A stretch of DNA of 64,000 nucleotides from an uncultured Planctomycetaceae bacterium (GTDB taxonomy: Bacteria > Planctomycetota > Planctomycetia > Planctomycetales > Planctomycetaceae): contig CALSLT010000005.1 in NCBI GenBank assembly GCA_943787265.1, positions 186,001 to 250,000 on the forward strand. The letters run 5' to 3'. The notes below the pieces were generated by a model that saw nothing but the letters and a program-made list of their open reading frames with translations, did no database searches and was not told the DNA's origin. A program made the translations under genes and the position numbers. This document shows positions 1-9,195 of the stretch, piece after piece; positions within the stretch are counted from its first letter, which is position 1, and each line of letters begins with the position of its first letter.

Positions 1-206
1 GCTCCGTCAGACGAACCCATCTCGAACGATTCCGGAAACTTGCCCTTGCCAGGAGTGACTTCTACAAACTCCTCGACGAACGTTTTCAATAGCTGACGCT
101 GTTTATCAGACAACGGCTTGGAATCCTCTGCGGCGAACAGTGCTCCCGACCAGGCGGAGACCGTCAACACCGACAATGCAATCAGGACTTTGTATTCAGA
201 AACCAT
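1..206 (-). CDS. SUMF1/formylglycine-generating-enzyme-like secreted protein, N-terminal part
   Basis: Only the first 68 codons lie in the window; the gene runs off the left edge. The ATG is at 206. The product starts with a hydrophobic signal peptide ending near Ala-Ala-Glu (residues 1-27), followed by a helical linker and the stretch VTPGKGKFPESFEMGSSDG. That stretch matches the opening of SUMF1-domain (formylglycine-generating enzyme/sulfatase-modifying factor) proteins, which in planctomycetes are common exported proteins near sulfatases. The catalytic part is outside the window, so whether it is a true sulfatase-activating enzyme or only a SUMF1-fold protein cannot be told. Family call is by motif recognition; the signal peptide is seen directly. 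Confidence 0.7.
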   Translation of the reverse strand, partial: MVSEYKVLIALSVLTVSAWSGALFAAEDSKPLSDKQRQLLKTFVEEFVEVTPGKGKFPESFEMGSSDG

Positions 207-331
207 ACTTTGCTACCGAGAATTAGACCTTCATTGTTCCAACAGTGCCACGATGTCTACCCGCTGGCTGACGGCACCGCAACGTCGTCGACCAATCTCT
301 CCTCGCTGATGCCAGATTGAATCAACGCCGA

Positions 332-2554
332 TTACTGGCCGGTGTCTACCTTCTGCATGAAAGCTTCGAGTATTCTGTTCGCTGTTTTCGTTCGGATTTC
401 GTCCAGCGAATGCTGAAGTGCTTCCCGAAAGTCGCTGTCTGACAGGAATGGTTTGGCAGCCTCGCGCAGTTTCAGGATTGGCAAATAGTCGAGAAGTGAT
501 GCTGCAGAGGGATCACCTGTCGCCTCGTAGAAGTTCGAATGAAGTAGTTGCCGAAATGGGAGCGGTAGTGTCTCGACGAACGTATCGATCGACACGGCAA
601 ATTCCGATGCGATCTCATTGACTTCCTGTAGTGGCGAAAGGAAAGCGGAACCAATTAAGTGTGTAGACTTTATCGCCCCGAGAATCGCATCATCTACATT
701 CAAAATGTCGCCCGCCTGCTGCACCCCGGCAATGAAAACGCGTAGTTCCGTTCGGCAGCTTGCTTCGCCAGCCCAGCGGCACTGCACGACATCTTTGTTG
801 ATCGCGACCAATCCTTTGCTCATCACAAGACGAAGTCCTGATCTGCGACGCGGCGACCTGTCGATTGGTTGATTAAGAAACAACTGAGGGAACGCAAGAT
901 AGCGTGCATTCGACCCCAGATTGCCCTGTAACGAAATGTGCACACCAACGTCCTGCGGCTCATTAATCACACCGAGCTCGGGCAAGCTCTTCAGAAATGC
1001 AACAGGTGCGTGATAACTTGCTGCTGGTGGCAACGCGGCTTCCAGCATTCGTCGACATTCCGGGCGCCGAGGTGATGGTATGCCGACTGCGCGAAACGAT
1101 TCCTTCCATCCAATGTGAAGTTCGTCAGCGACCTTGGGAATCTGAATCTCGACGCCCAGTGGAGTCAGAAAGGGAGCTAATTGTGATTCCTCAGTCGACA
1201 AAACTTCTGGACAAATTGCATTTGGCAATCTATCCAGAGCACGGTGAACCGCTCGGGCACATGGTGATACGAATTTGTTGTCGACCGCTGGTAAGCGATC
1301 AGTTTCTGGACTGACTATCCGTAAGGCTGCCGGAAAGCGCGGCGTACCATAGTCGGTGTAACTCCATGTGTAGTCGCCTGGGCACCACGTCGAATCGATC
1401 TGCATCAGCTTCCATTTGGCGAGAAACAGCAACTCGGCTTCAACTCGTCTGTCATCGTTCGGCTCCAACGTCACCGCTGCTCGACTCAAAAAAAAATTGC
1501 CACGATGATCGGCGGGCACTCCACGCTGTGCAGCTTCTGCGAGGGGATCGTCAATGAACATCCGCGCTGCATAGTCTGCAGGCGCGTGAAGACAAAAGGC
1601 GGCGCCTGCAAGCGGATCGGCTGTGCCAATTGGAGATTCCGCTCGTCGCTGTTGAATGTTTGAGTAATCCAGTTCTCGGACAGCCGCTAAAAGCAGCCCG
1701 CGATCGAGATTGCATGACGGATTCAATCGCCCGGCGTCGTTCTGTGACGTTCTTTTTGCACCTGTCATTTGCAGTGGAGACTCACGAAGAATCTCCCACA
1801 TGATTTCATTGACTCGTTGCCTTACATCACTTGCGGTGAGTTCGGACATCGGCTGATTTACGAACCACAAGTCGTGGCGGAAATGTTCGATCGGAAACTG
1901 TTTGGACTGGGCATCGATGTAGCCGCAGGCTGTCGCCAGTCGTGTCGCCACCTCAGGAGAGACAGGTTGATTTTCCGCAATCCAGTTGGGAGTTAACGCA
2001 AGGCCGAGTGATGATGGGACCGACTGGTCTGCACGGCCGTCAATCCCGTAGAACCTGATCAGAGGCCAGATCGTGTTTTCGTTTCCTTCAAGGCAAAGGC
2101 GCCGTGCGATTTCCGGAGTGCAGCTACTTTCAAGATGGTTGATCAGCGTAGGGATGGCAGTGGAAAATCGGCGAAGCAGAAGAATGGCCGCGGCTGACGC
2201 AACCTCCCCGTCCGGGTTTGGGAATAGGTTTATCAGCCACTGCTCGACACGTTTAACCGAATCGGAATCGCACCATAGCAGCCGGTCAATTTCGGCAAGC
2301 GTGTGGAGTAATGCTGCGGCGGGAGTACTGCTCATGATCAACGAGCGAAAGCTCGCACGAGTACCTGGATGGCGTAATCGTTGTTTTACCGTCTGGGCAG
2401 CAGCGAGTTGAATCGGCTGACACTGTGAGCGAAGCCCCGCCAGGACCACGGACCAATCGCCACTTTCCAATTGCCTGAAACATTCTCGAAGCAGGGATGT
2501 CGTTGGCTGTTGAGAAAAGTGCTTCTGGGCAATTTCAGAAACGAACTCTGTCAT
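332..2554 (-). CDS. Large uncharacterised protein, weak HEAT-like N-terminal half
   Basis: A 740-residue protein that I do not recognise. The ATG at 2554 is preferred; an in-frame TTG at 2596 would add 14 residues but sits against the end of the upstream amidohydrolase gene. No signal peptide or membrane segment is evident. Residues about 20-160 are alpha-helical and Leu/Ala-rich in a pattern that resembles HEAT-type repeats, but no repeat consensus is firm. The C-terminal half is rich in Pro and Arg, and I see no catalytic motif. It follows the deacylase-like gene (stop at 2622) on the same strand with a gap of under 70 bases, so co-transcription is plausible. Function unknown. Confidence 0.7.
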   Translation of the reverse strand: MTEFVSEIAQKHFSQQPTTSLLRECFRQLESGDWSVVLAGLRSQCQPIQLAAAQTVKQRLRHPGTRASFRSLIMSSTPAAALLHTLAEIDRLLWCDSDSVKRVEQWLINLFPNPDGEVASAAAILLLRRFSTAIPTLINHLESSCTPEIARRLCLEGNENTIWPLIRFYGIDGRADQSVPSSLGLALTPNWIAENQPVSPEVATRLATACGYIDAQSKQFPIEHFRHDLWFVNQPMSELTASDVRQRVNEIMWEILRESPLQMTGAKRTSQNDAGRLNPSCNLDRGLLLAAVRELDYSNIQQRRAESPIGTADPLAGAAFCLHAPADYAARMFIDDPLAEAAQRGVPADHRGNFFLSRAAVTLEPNDDRRVEAELLFLAKWKLMQIDSTWCPGDYTWSYTDYGTPRFPAALRIVSPETDRLPAVDNKFVSPCARAVHRALDRLPNAICPEVLSTEESQLAPFLTPLGVEIQIPKVADELHIGWKESFRAVGIPSPRRPECRRMLEAALPPAASYHAPVAFLKSLPELGVINEPQDVGVHISLQGNLGSNARYLAFPQLFLNQPIDRSPRRRSGLRLVMSKGLVAINKDVVQCRWAGEASCRTELRVFIAGVQQAGDILNVDDAILGAIKSTHLIGSAFLSPLQEVNEIASEFAVSIDTFVETLPLPFRQLLHSNFYEATGDPSAASLLDYLPILKLREAAKPFLSDSDFREALQHSLDEIRTKTANRILEAFMQKVDTGQ

Positions 2555-2621
2555 GCAGGAATAATATCCGCAGTGATCCAGGTTGTCTTCACGCAAAGCG
2601 TCAGCTCTGAAACCATTTCAA

Positions 2622-4184
2622 TCAGCAATCGCCAGATTTCAATGATCTGCCTGGCGGAGATTCAGATTCAACCGGGCCGGTCGAGTCGACGATGACTTTG
2701 CCGTTGACGATGACGGTCTCGATTCCGGTTGTGAACTGGCGAGGATCGTCGAAGGTTGCGTTGTCGGTAATTGTTTCGGCGTTGAAGATGGTCACGTCGG
2801 CGAACGCGCCTTCGGTGATGGTTCCTCGGTCGGGCAGTCGGAAGCGGTTGGCGGAGTAGCCCGTCATTTTGTGAACGGCTTGTTCGAGCGTGTTGAGCTT
2901 CAGGTCGCGGACCATCGGGCCGAGGAATCTTCCGACGGAACCGAAGACTCGTGGATGAACGGGGCCGTCGCTGCAGTAGATTCCGTCCGTGCCCATCATG
3001 AAGAGGTCGTGCTGGAGGAACGGGTAGACGAGCCGGTCGTCGCCCTCGTTAAAGACCAGCATGCCTGCGAGGCGTTCTTCGATCATCAGGTCCAGCAGCG
3101 CATCCGCGGCCGACAGACGGGATGCTTCGACGAATTCCAGCAGCGTCTTACCCTGCCAATGAGCGTTCTCTTTGCTTTGCAGCCAGGCGATGCTGATTTG
3201 ATCCAATGGTAATCTCATCGCCTCGAGGCCGGCCGCGAATCGCGCGCGGACTCCGGGATCGGTCAGCTTGCCGATCGTGGCGATCGGCCCGTCTTCCCAC
3301 ACATCGTAGGGCAGCAGGTAGTTGATCATCGTCGAACCCGGCTGGTACGGATAAACGTCGAAGGAAACGTCGACGTCGCGGCTGGTCCGATCGAGAAACT
3401 CCATGACCTGTTCGGTCTGCTCCAGCGCCTGCGTCTTGAGATGCGAGATGTGCAGCCTCACGCCCGCTCGACGGCAAATATCCGCCGCCTCTTCCAGTGC
3501 CGGAAGCAGAGTTTTCTTGTACCGAACATGCGGAACGTAAAGCCCGTCGTACGGAGCCATCACCGACAGAGCTTCGACCAGTTCGTCGGTCGTCGAGAAA
3601 CACTGCACGATGTAGTCCAGCCCTGCCGACACTCCGACCGCTCCGGCTTCCATGCCGATCCGGATCTGCCGCTGAATCTCGCGCATCTGGAAGTCGTCGA
3701 CCGGTGCTCGCCCGAACCCGCAGGCCATCGATCGAATATTCGCATACGGCAGGTGCGACGCTGCATTCTGAGCCGAGCTGCCGTCGAGAGCTTCCATGAA
3801 CTCTTCAAACGTTTCCCAGCCGGTCCAGTCCTGAATCCGCAGCCCGTCGAGCGACCGCAGATAAAACAGCCATTCGCGAGCTGTCTGCTCGTTGACCGGC
3901 CCGTAGCCGATGCCGTCGGCCTGCAGAACTTCGGTCGTGAAGCCTTGAGTCGTCTTCGAAGCAAAGTTTCGTTCGCGGATCAGCCAACCGTCAGAATGGT
4001 TGTGAACGTCGATGAAGCCGGGGGCGACGATCAGTCCCGTGGCGTCGATCGTGGTTGTCGCAGATGCCTCGCCCAAGTCACCCACGGCGGCGATTCGGTC
4101 GCCATTCACAGCGACGTCCGCCGCTCGGCGAGGGCCGCCGGTGCCGTCGATCAGCGTTCCGCCGCGAATAATCAGATCAAACAT
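2622..4184 (-). CDS. N-acyl-D-amino-acid deacylase-like amidohydrolase
   Basis: A 520-residue member of the amidohydrolase superfamily, D-aminoacylase branch, which hydrolyses N-acyl-D-amino acids or related amides. Residues 1-55 form the small beta-sandwich typical of these enzymes, and the metal-binding HNH lies at 61-63. Further candidate ligands are His219 (PHVR), the His245-His248 pair (HISH) and Asp400 in GTDGI. The position that carries a bridging Cys in characterised D-aminoacylases seems to fall in QADGIGYGP (about 88-96), which has no Cys, so the metal site may differ. No signal peptide is seen, so a cytoplasmic location is expected. The specific substrate cannot be read from sequence. 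The unknown gene at 332-2554 lies just downstream. Confidence 0.85.
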   Translation of the reverse strand: MFDLIIRGGTLIDGTGGPRRAADVAVNGDRIAAVGDLGEASATTTIDATGLIVAPGFIDVHNHSDGWLIRERNFASKTTQGFTTEVLQADGIGYGPVNEQTAREWLFYLRSLDGLRIQDWTGWETFEEFMEALDGSSAQNAASHLPYANIRSMACGFGRAPVDDFQMREIQRQIRIGMEAGAVGVSAGLDYIVQCFSTTDELVEALSVMAPYDGLYVPHVRYKKTLLPALEEAADICRRAGVRLHISHLKTQALEQTEQVMEFLDRTSRDVDVSFDVYPYQPGSTMINYLLPYDVWEDGPIATIGKLTDPGVRARFAAGLEAMRLPLDQISIAWLQSKENAHWQGKTLLEFVEASRLSAADALLDLMIEERLAGMLVFNEGDDRLVYPFLQHDLFMMGTDGIYCSDGPVHPRVFGSVGRFLGPMVRDLKLNTLEQAVHKMTGYSANRFRLPDRGTITEGAFADVTIFNAETITDNATFDDPRQFTTGIETVIVNGKVIVDSTGPVESESPPGRSLKSGDC

Positions 4185-4469
4185 GCTGTGGTTCCGTTCG
4201 TTTCGAAGCTGTCGACAACCCGTCGTCCGAACGTCAGGTGTATCGAGGTGCCGGGCAAGTTTCCAGAACCGCAGGGCTGCCCAAGTGACGCGTCAGGCCG
4301 ATTGCGCACGGTAAATGGCGAATTACGCACGTCCGGGCGGCGGATTCAGGGTGGCAATGAAAACGCGGTATCGCCAGAATGCTCAGCTTACTTCGAGCTG
4401 TTGGGACGGGTGTATCCGTCTTGAATGTGTTGTCTCGTCCTGTTTTGACTGTGTGATTGAGGAAGTTGT

Positions 4470-4691
<222 letters not shown>

Positions 4692-4792
4692 TCCAGCCCG
4701 CTCCGGCCGTTTTCCGCGAAGCCACCACGTCGTGCTCTGTCGCGCGCACGTCTCGGCTTTCGCCCGACTCTCTGCCACGCTGGTGACGAGTC

Positions 4793-5272
4793 ATGCCTGA
4801 ATCGACTGCGTCGACCGAAGCTCAAATCATGCTGTTTACGGACGGGGCCTGCAGTGGGAACCCCGGTCCTGGCGGCTGGGGTTGTATCCTCAGGCACATG
4901 CGAACCGGTCAGGAAAAAGAACTCTCCGGCGGCGCGGCCGAGACCACCAACAACCAGATGGAACTCCAGGCCGTGATCTCCGGCCTGACCGCTCTGACCC
5001 GCCGCACAACGGTGCTCGTCGTCACGGACAGCACCTACGTCGCCAAGGGCTGCACCGAGTGGATGATCAACTGGAAGAAGAACGGCTGGAAGCGCCGCGA
5101 AGGCAAACAGCTCAAACCGATCAAGAACGAAGACCACTGGCGCGAGCTCGATAAACTGCTGGCGACTCACCAGGTGAAGTTCAAAGTCGTAAAAGGCCAC
5201 AGTGGCCACGCCGAAAACGAACGCTGCGACGAACTCGCCGTCGCTGAGTCAATGAAATACCGCAACGTGTGA
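4793..5272 (+). CDS. rnhA: Ribonuclease HI
   Basis: A 159-residue RNase HI, which cleaves the RNA strand of RNA-DNA hybrids (R-loops, primers) in the cytoplasm. All four acidic catalytic residues are visible: Asp17 in TDGACSGNPGPGG, Glu57 in NNQMEL, Asp79 in TDS, and Asp146 in NERCDELA. The flexible-loop His136 (KGHSGH) is also present. The basic handle region (about residues 90-110, NWKKNGWKRREGKQ) is of the E. coli type. Length is normal for the family. It lies 101 bases after infA and may share its transcript. Confidence 0.96.
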   Translation: MPESTASTEAQIMLFTDGACSGNPGPGGWGCILRHMRTGQEKELSGGAAETTNNQMELQAVISGLTALTRRTTVLVVTDSTYVAKGCTEWMINWKKNGWKRREGKQLKPIKNEDHWRELDKLLATHQVKFKVVKGHSGHAENERCDELAVAESMKYRNV

Positions 5273-5327
5273 ACGAGCTCCCCAGTCAGCAGTTCAACGC
5301 GCGCAACTAACACTCCGCGAGGTAATC

Positions 5328-6362
5328 ATGAGTTGGGATGTACTTGTCTTGAACTACGCAGGCTCGCCGCCAAGTGATTTGGCTGATCTGCCGAAAGATC
5401 ATGAGCCCGACGCCTTGGGGTCCGCCGACTACGTTCGGGATCAGATATCGCGGTATCTTCCTGGTGTCGATTGGTCAGATCCAACATGGGGACTCTACGG
5501 TGAAAATGGATTTTCAATTGAGTTCAACACCGGCAAAGACGATCCTGTTGACTCCATCATGCTGCACGTGCGTGGCGACGACGCCATCCCAACGATGCTG
5601 CGATTTGCAATTCCCTGCAGTTGGTCGTTACTCGATTGCTCAACAGGCAAGTTCATAGATCCCGAAAATCCCAGCCGCGAGAGCTCTGACCGGCATCAAC
5701 AGTTCCGTGATCACGCGGTCGATGGATCGGGTTTGCCGATCGGTTGGGTCCAGGCCCCGAGTCCACTTCGCGTTTACAGTGCCGAAGGAGCAATCGAAGA
5801 GCATGTCGCTGCTCTTCGACAATTGGATGCCGAGGAACTCAGAAAATGGTGCCTGGAGTCTGGAGTCCTCGGTCTGCATGCAAATGGTGCGCAGCTTTCT
5901 GGATGCGATCTGAGCGGTGCAATTCTGGGTGCGTCTGATTTTTCGTATGCCAACCTGACGGGGGCCATTCTTCGAAGTGCAAATTTGAATGGTACGAAGA
6001 TGTACGGCGCGGACCTCACCGATACCGACCTGCGCGAAACCAATCTCTCGGCAGCGGTCCTGACCAACGCGTGCCTTGCAGGAGCCCGTTTGAACAATGC
6101 CGATTTCAGCAACATTAACCTCGGCGAATGCACGTTGATTGGCGTTAATCTCAAGGATGCGGATTTGACAGGGGCCAACTTGGCGAATGCAGTCGTCGAA
6201 CGCGAAGACTGGTGGGCCGCACTGGCAGAGCGAAACGCCACACCATTGGATTTGAATTCTCTGGAACGTTCCTGGAAGGTCGTGCCAGCAGAGAAGCTGA
6301 AGGCCACAAGTTCGGGCGTCCTGCCACCAGATCAGCCGTATTACCAGATCGCACCGAAATGA
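5328..6362 (+). CDS. Pentapeptide-repeat protein with an immunity-like N-terminal domain
   Basis: A 344-residue protein with two parts. Residues 1-130 (starting MSWDVLVLNYAGSPP) form a compact domain resembling small proteins found as immunity partners in polymorphic-toxin loci; this resemblance is from memory and weak. Residues about 185-290 are pentapeptide repeats of the A(D/N)LXX type, with runs such as ANLTGAILRSANLNG and ADLTDTDLRETNL, which fold into a right-handed quadrilateral beta-helix. There is no signal peptide. The ATG has GAGG six bases upstream. No toxin gene is adjacent; the IS5 element begins 36 bases after the stop. Function unknown; binding of a protein or DNA-mimicry are both possible for such repeats. 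Confidence 0.8.
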   Translation: MSWDVLVLNYAGSPPSDLADLPKDHEPDALGSADYVRDQISRYLPGVDWSDPTWGLYGENGFSIEFNTGKDDPVDSIMLHVRGDDAIPTMLRFAIPCSWSLLDCSTGKFIDPENPSRESSDRHQQFRDHAVDGSGLPIGWVQAPSPLRVYSAEGAIEEHVAALRQLDAEELRKWCLESGVLGLHANGAQLSGCDLSGAILGASDFSYANLTGAILRSANLNGTKMYGADLTDTDLRETNLSAAVLTNACLAGARLNNADFSNINLGECTLIGVNLKDADLTGANLANAVVEREDWWAALAERNATPLDLNSLERSWKVVPAEKLKATSSGVLPPDQPYYQIAPK

Positions 6363-6398
6363 GCGTGCGCTGGGGACATTCGCACGAAAAATACCTTA

Positions 6399-7283
6399 GG
6401 TCGTACGGACATTCATCTTGCTGTTTGTCGTTAGTTTGAATGAGGATGTCTATCGTCTCAAGGAGGAGCACGATGGTCCGACGTCATGAACTGAGCGATG
6501 AACAGTGGAATGTGATCAAGAGTTTGATCCCGGGAAAGAAAAGTGATCCAGGGCGGACAGGTCGTAACAATCGATTGTTTATCAACGCCGTGTTGTTTGT
6601 GCTGAAAACTGGCATTCCCTGGGAAGATCTTCCTGGTCGATACGGAAAACCCAACTCGGTTTGGAAGCGGTACGATCGCTGGTGTTCCCGAGGTGTCTGG
6701 GAGCGGATTTTCCCGGCCATCGGTGAGTCAGGACTGACAGACGAATTGCAGGAAGTACAGATCGATTCTACCAGCATCAAAGCTCACCCGGTCGCTTCCA
6801 CCGGACGCCGCCTGGCAGATGAAAAAAAGAAGACGCTGACGAACGACGCTGCCTTGGCCGTTCTCGTGGCGGACTGACGACCAAAGTTCACGCAGTAACT
6901 GGCAGGAGCGGCCGGCTTGTCACCTTCCAGCTGACGGTCGGTCAACCTGGCGATGCTCCTTTGGGAGAACAGTTGCTCAAAGACTTCAAACGCGGTGATG
7001 TGGGCACCATCATCGCTGACGCCGCGTACGATTCAGACGCGATCCGCAAGCGTGCCCGACAGCTCAGGGCCAAAGTATGTATCAAGCCAAATGCCGGCCG
7101 CAAAATGAAAAAGAGATACAACAGGACGGTCTACAAACACCGCAATCTCATCGAACGATTCTTTGGAAGAATCAAACGCTGCCGCCGCATCGCCACACGC
7201 TACGAGAAAAAGCCGGCGAACTTCGCCGGCTTCATCTGGCTCGCAGCACTAATCACAGACATGGTCTGAATGTCCGTACGACC
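6399..7283 (+). mobile_element. IS5-family insertion sequence, complete
   Basis: An 885-bp element bounded by perfect 17-bp inverted repeats: GGTCGTACGGACATTCA at 6399-6415 and its reverse complement at 7267-7283. Each end is flanked by the dinucleotide TA (6397-6398 and 7284-7285), consistent with a TA target duplication. Inside is one transposase gene in two frames joined by a -1 slippery site. The transposase stop codon TGA (7267-7269) lies inside the right inverted repeat. The intact ends and open frames suggest a recent, possibly active copy. It separates the pentapeptide gene from a long gene-free stretch. Confidence 0.93.
6473..7269 (+). CDS. IS5-family DDE transposase made by -1 programmed frameshift
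   Basis: The first frame runs from 6473 to 6877 and the second continues to 7269. The start at 6473 ([12 protein letters not shown]) is chosen because AGGAGG lies at 6461-6466, just upstream; an earlier in-frame ATG at 6440 lacks such a site. A canonical -1 slippery heptamer A_AAA_AAG lies at 6823-6829. Slipping there yields [12 protein letters not shown] followed by [14 protein letters not shown], the expected IS5 junction. The DDE triad is visible: Asp in [10 protein letters not shown], Asp in [10 protein letters not shown], and Glu in [17 protein letters not shown]. The fused product is about 265 residues, normal for the family. It catalyses cut-and-paste movement of its own element. Confidence 0.9.
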
Positions 7284-7285
7284 TA

Positions 7286-7822
7286 GTGACTGCCGCATAA
7301 TTTCGGTGAGTTTCACCGGCCATCACCCGGTATCAGCGTGTGGGTCGCTGGCTTCATCTCCGGGCGTGATAGTGGATGAACGGTTTCACCTCCCGAATGT
7401 TTTGAAGACCTGATCGACTGAGGACGACAAAACACCTAACAAGACAATCCACCGGAGTTGCCAGTCGGGTTGAATCGGAACTCAATGTCGTGTCGCAAGC
7501 TACATCTCAGACAAAAGGACCACGATTCGGCTTCCGCACGCTAATTGGGCTCTGTGCGGTTCTTCGTACCGGCGCCCTCGGTCACGAATTCTCTGGCTTC
7601 AATCTCTCGTGCGTTTTCGTAGTCGTTCTCACATTCGCGTTGACTCCACTCGCAGGGTGGCCCAACCACTCGTGGTTGGGTGCCGAAGGCACAAAAGACC
7701 TTGGTAGCACGGACTTCGCAGAGTGGCACAAGATGCCGCGGCTTCAGCTTGCGAGAAGAACGTCACGACTACTACGCATCGCGGTGTCTTCGTCTCCCGG
7801 AACTTCGAAGCTGGGTGAGTTG
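7286..7822. other. Gene-free stretch with a short palindrome
   Basis: About 540 bases lie between the IS5 element and the desaturase gene. I see no convincing coding region; the open frames here have poor composition and no recognisable motif. A near-perfect 20-base palindrome with arms CCCAACCAC and GTGGTTGGG lies at 7661-7680. It is followed by TGCCGAAGGCACAA, another small inverted repeat. Such paired palindromes are typical of dispersed intergenic repeats in planctomycete genomes, but no second copy was found in this window. Confidence 0.5.
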
Positions 7823-8863
7823 TTATGAGATCGTCACGGTTTCGTTTTCTGAGTCCGCCAGAACGTCTCTGGTGACGTCGACCATGAAGTTTTCGACTTG
7901 TACTTTTTCAGGAACTGGTGGCGGGGCGCCAGCGTTCATGCCGACTCCTGGCTTCCAGATCGCCGGCAACATATCGAGGATCGCTGCGCGGTAAGTCGGA
8001 AACACCGGATAAGTGATTTCGGGATTGCCGCTTTGATAGTCGGTCATCTTATCGCGAAGCTGATTCGTTGAGGCGCGAGGATGGCGATGGTGCGGTCCGT
8101 GCATGAAAATGTCGAAGTTAAAGTAGCATGCAACTTTTGTCAGCCACTTCTGGCCGATAACCGTGCGAGTCCCCAACAGCGGATCGTAGCTCTTCATTCC
8201 GAGGTGTTCGGTGAACTTGCGGAAAACCTGAAACACTCCCGCAATCCAGTGAGGAATTACCCATGCCCGTAGAAAGAGAGCCCAGCTTCCGGTGAGGGCA
8301 ACTGTCGTCAGGATCACCACCCATGTGGTGAACATGGCGACGTACTCCCAACCGATCTGGCGTCGAAGCTGTGGGTCGGACAGTGGCGAGTCGCGATGAA
8401 AATAAAGTCTTCCATAGGCGAACGGTGTCGTGAAAACGCCCAGCGGGAATTCCAACCAGCAGAACATTCGTCGAAACCAGAGTGACGTTTTTGGATCAGA
8501 GTACGGCCACAGTTCCCAGTCAGTCGGCTTGTTGAGATAAGCGTGATGCCGGATGTGGCTCTCTCGATAGATCGAATACGGCACGAAGATCATGGAACCG
8601 ATAGCACGGCCGATAACAATGCTGACTCGGCGCGACCCGCAGATGGTCTGGTGTGAAGCTTCGTGGAAACAACTGGTCCAGCAGAAAAATATGTAAGCGG
8701 TGAGAGCGGTCCAGAGGACCTGCCAACCCACATCACCACTTGGCCAGTAGAATGCGAGGGCTGCCTGAGCAGCCAACCCGACGGGGCCGATCAGAAAACG
8801 TGGCCACATCGAATTTGACTCGATCGCTGCGACTTCTTCCGCTGTCAACTCGGTGAGAGACAC
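7823..8863 (-). CDS. Membrane fatty acid desaturase family protein
   Basis: A 346-residue integral membrane di-iron oxygenase that would introduce a double bond or hydroxyl into a lipid acyl chain or carotenoid. The three histidine boxes are present: HEASH at 67-71, HIRHH at 103-107, and HGPHH at 255-259. They lie between hydrophobic segments at about 24-62, 82-98 and 172-215, as expected for the fold, which places the His boxes on the cytoplasmic face. The start is a GTG at 8863. The preceding 330 bases hold no clear gene, so it is likely transcribed alone. Whether it acts on fatty acids or carotenoids cannot be decided from sequence. Confidence 0.87.
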   Translation of the reverse strand: MSLTELTAEEVAAIESNSMWPRFLIGPVGLAAQAALAFYWPSGDVGWQVLWTALTAYIFFCWTSCFHEASHQTICGSRRVSIVIGRAIGSMIFVPYSIYRESHIRHHAYLNKPTDWELWPYSDPKTSLWFRRMFCWLEFPLGVFTTPFAYGRLYFHRDSPLSDPQLRRQIGWEYVAMFTTWVVILTTVALTGSWALFLRAWVIPHWIAGVFQVFRKFTEHLGMKSYDPLLGTRTVIGQKWLTKVACYFNFDIFMHGPHHRHPRASTNQLRDKMTDYQSGNPEITYPVFPTYRAAILDMLPAIWKPGVGMNAGAPPPVPEKVQVENFMVDVTRDVLADSENETVTIS

Positions 8864-9195
8864 GTTGGATTGCTCCGGGGTCAGGCTTATAAATGGTCGC
8901 AGTATCCCGAGAAGTTCCGCTCACGAGTCTTTTTGCGACAGCCTGATCGTAGCTCAGGTCTCCGCGGTTAATGGCCGTTGCCAATTTGATCTGAAGGAGA
9001 AGCACGAACCGACTGTCAAGTATTCCTGACTGTGCCGGAACCACCGGCTGTACGGATTGCGATGCTGGTAGCAGAACTCGAATGACATGACGGTCCTGCT
9101 CAATGTGACACGGGGAGCACAGCAGGTATGGTTCTGTGTTGTCGCCTTCGCAGGCAACGATCCGAAACTGGTTCAACTCCGTACGTGAGCGAAAA
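8864..9195. other. Intergenic region between divergent genes
   Basis: About 330 bases separate the minus-strand desaturase start from the plus-strand aminopeptidase start. Both promoters must lie here. I could not pick out a convincing -35/-10 pair or operator. The open frames present have no coding character. Confidence 0.4.

Noticed and set aside
3441-4424. A long plus-strand open frame (327 codons) opposite the deacylase gene
   Set aside because: It mirrors the coding frame of a well-supported minus-strand gene and has Arg/Pro-rich, motif-free composition.
7541-7828. Short frames in the gap after the IS5 element
   Set aside because: They span the palindromic repeat and have no coding character on either strand.
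8733-9176. A 147-codon minus-strand frame upstream of the desaturase
   Set aside because: Overlaps the desaturase start, has no family pattern and poor codon use; the intergenic reading is simpler.
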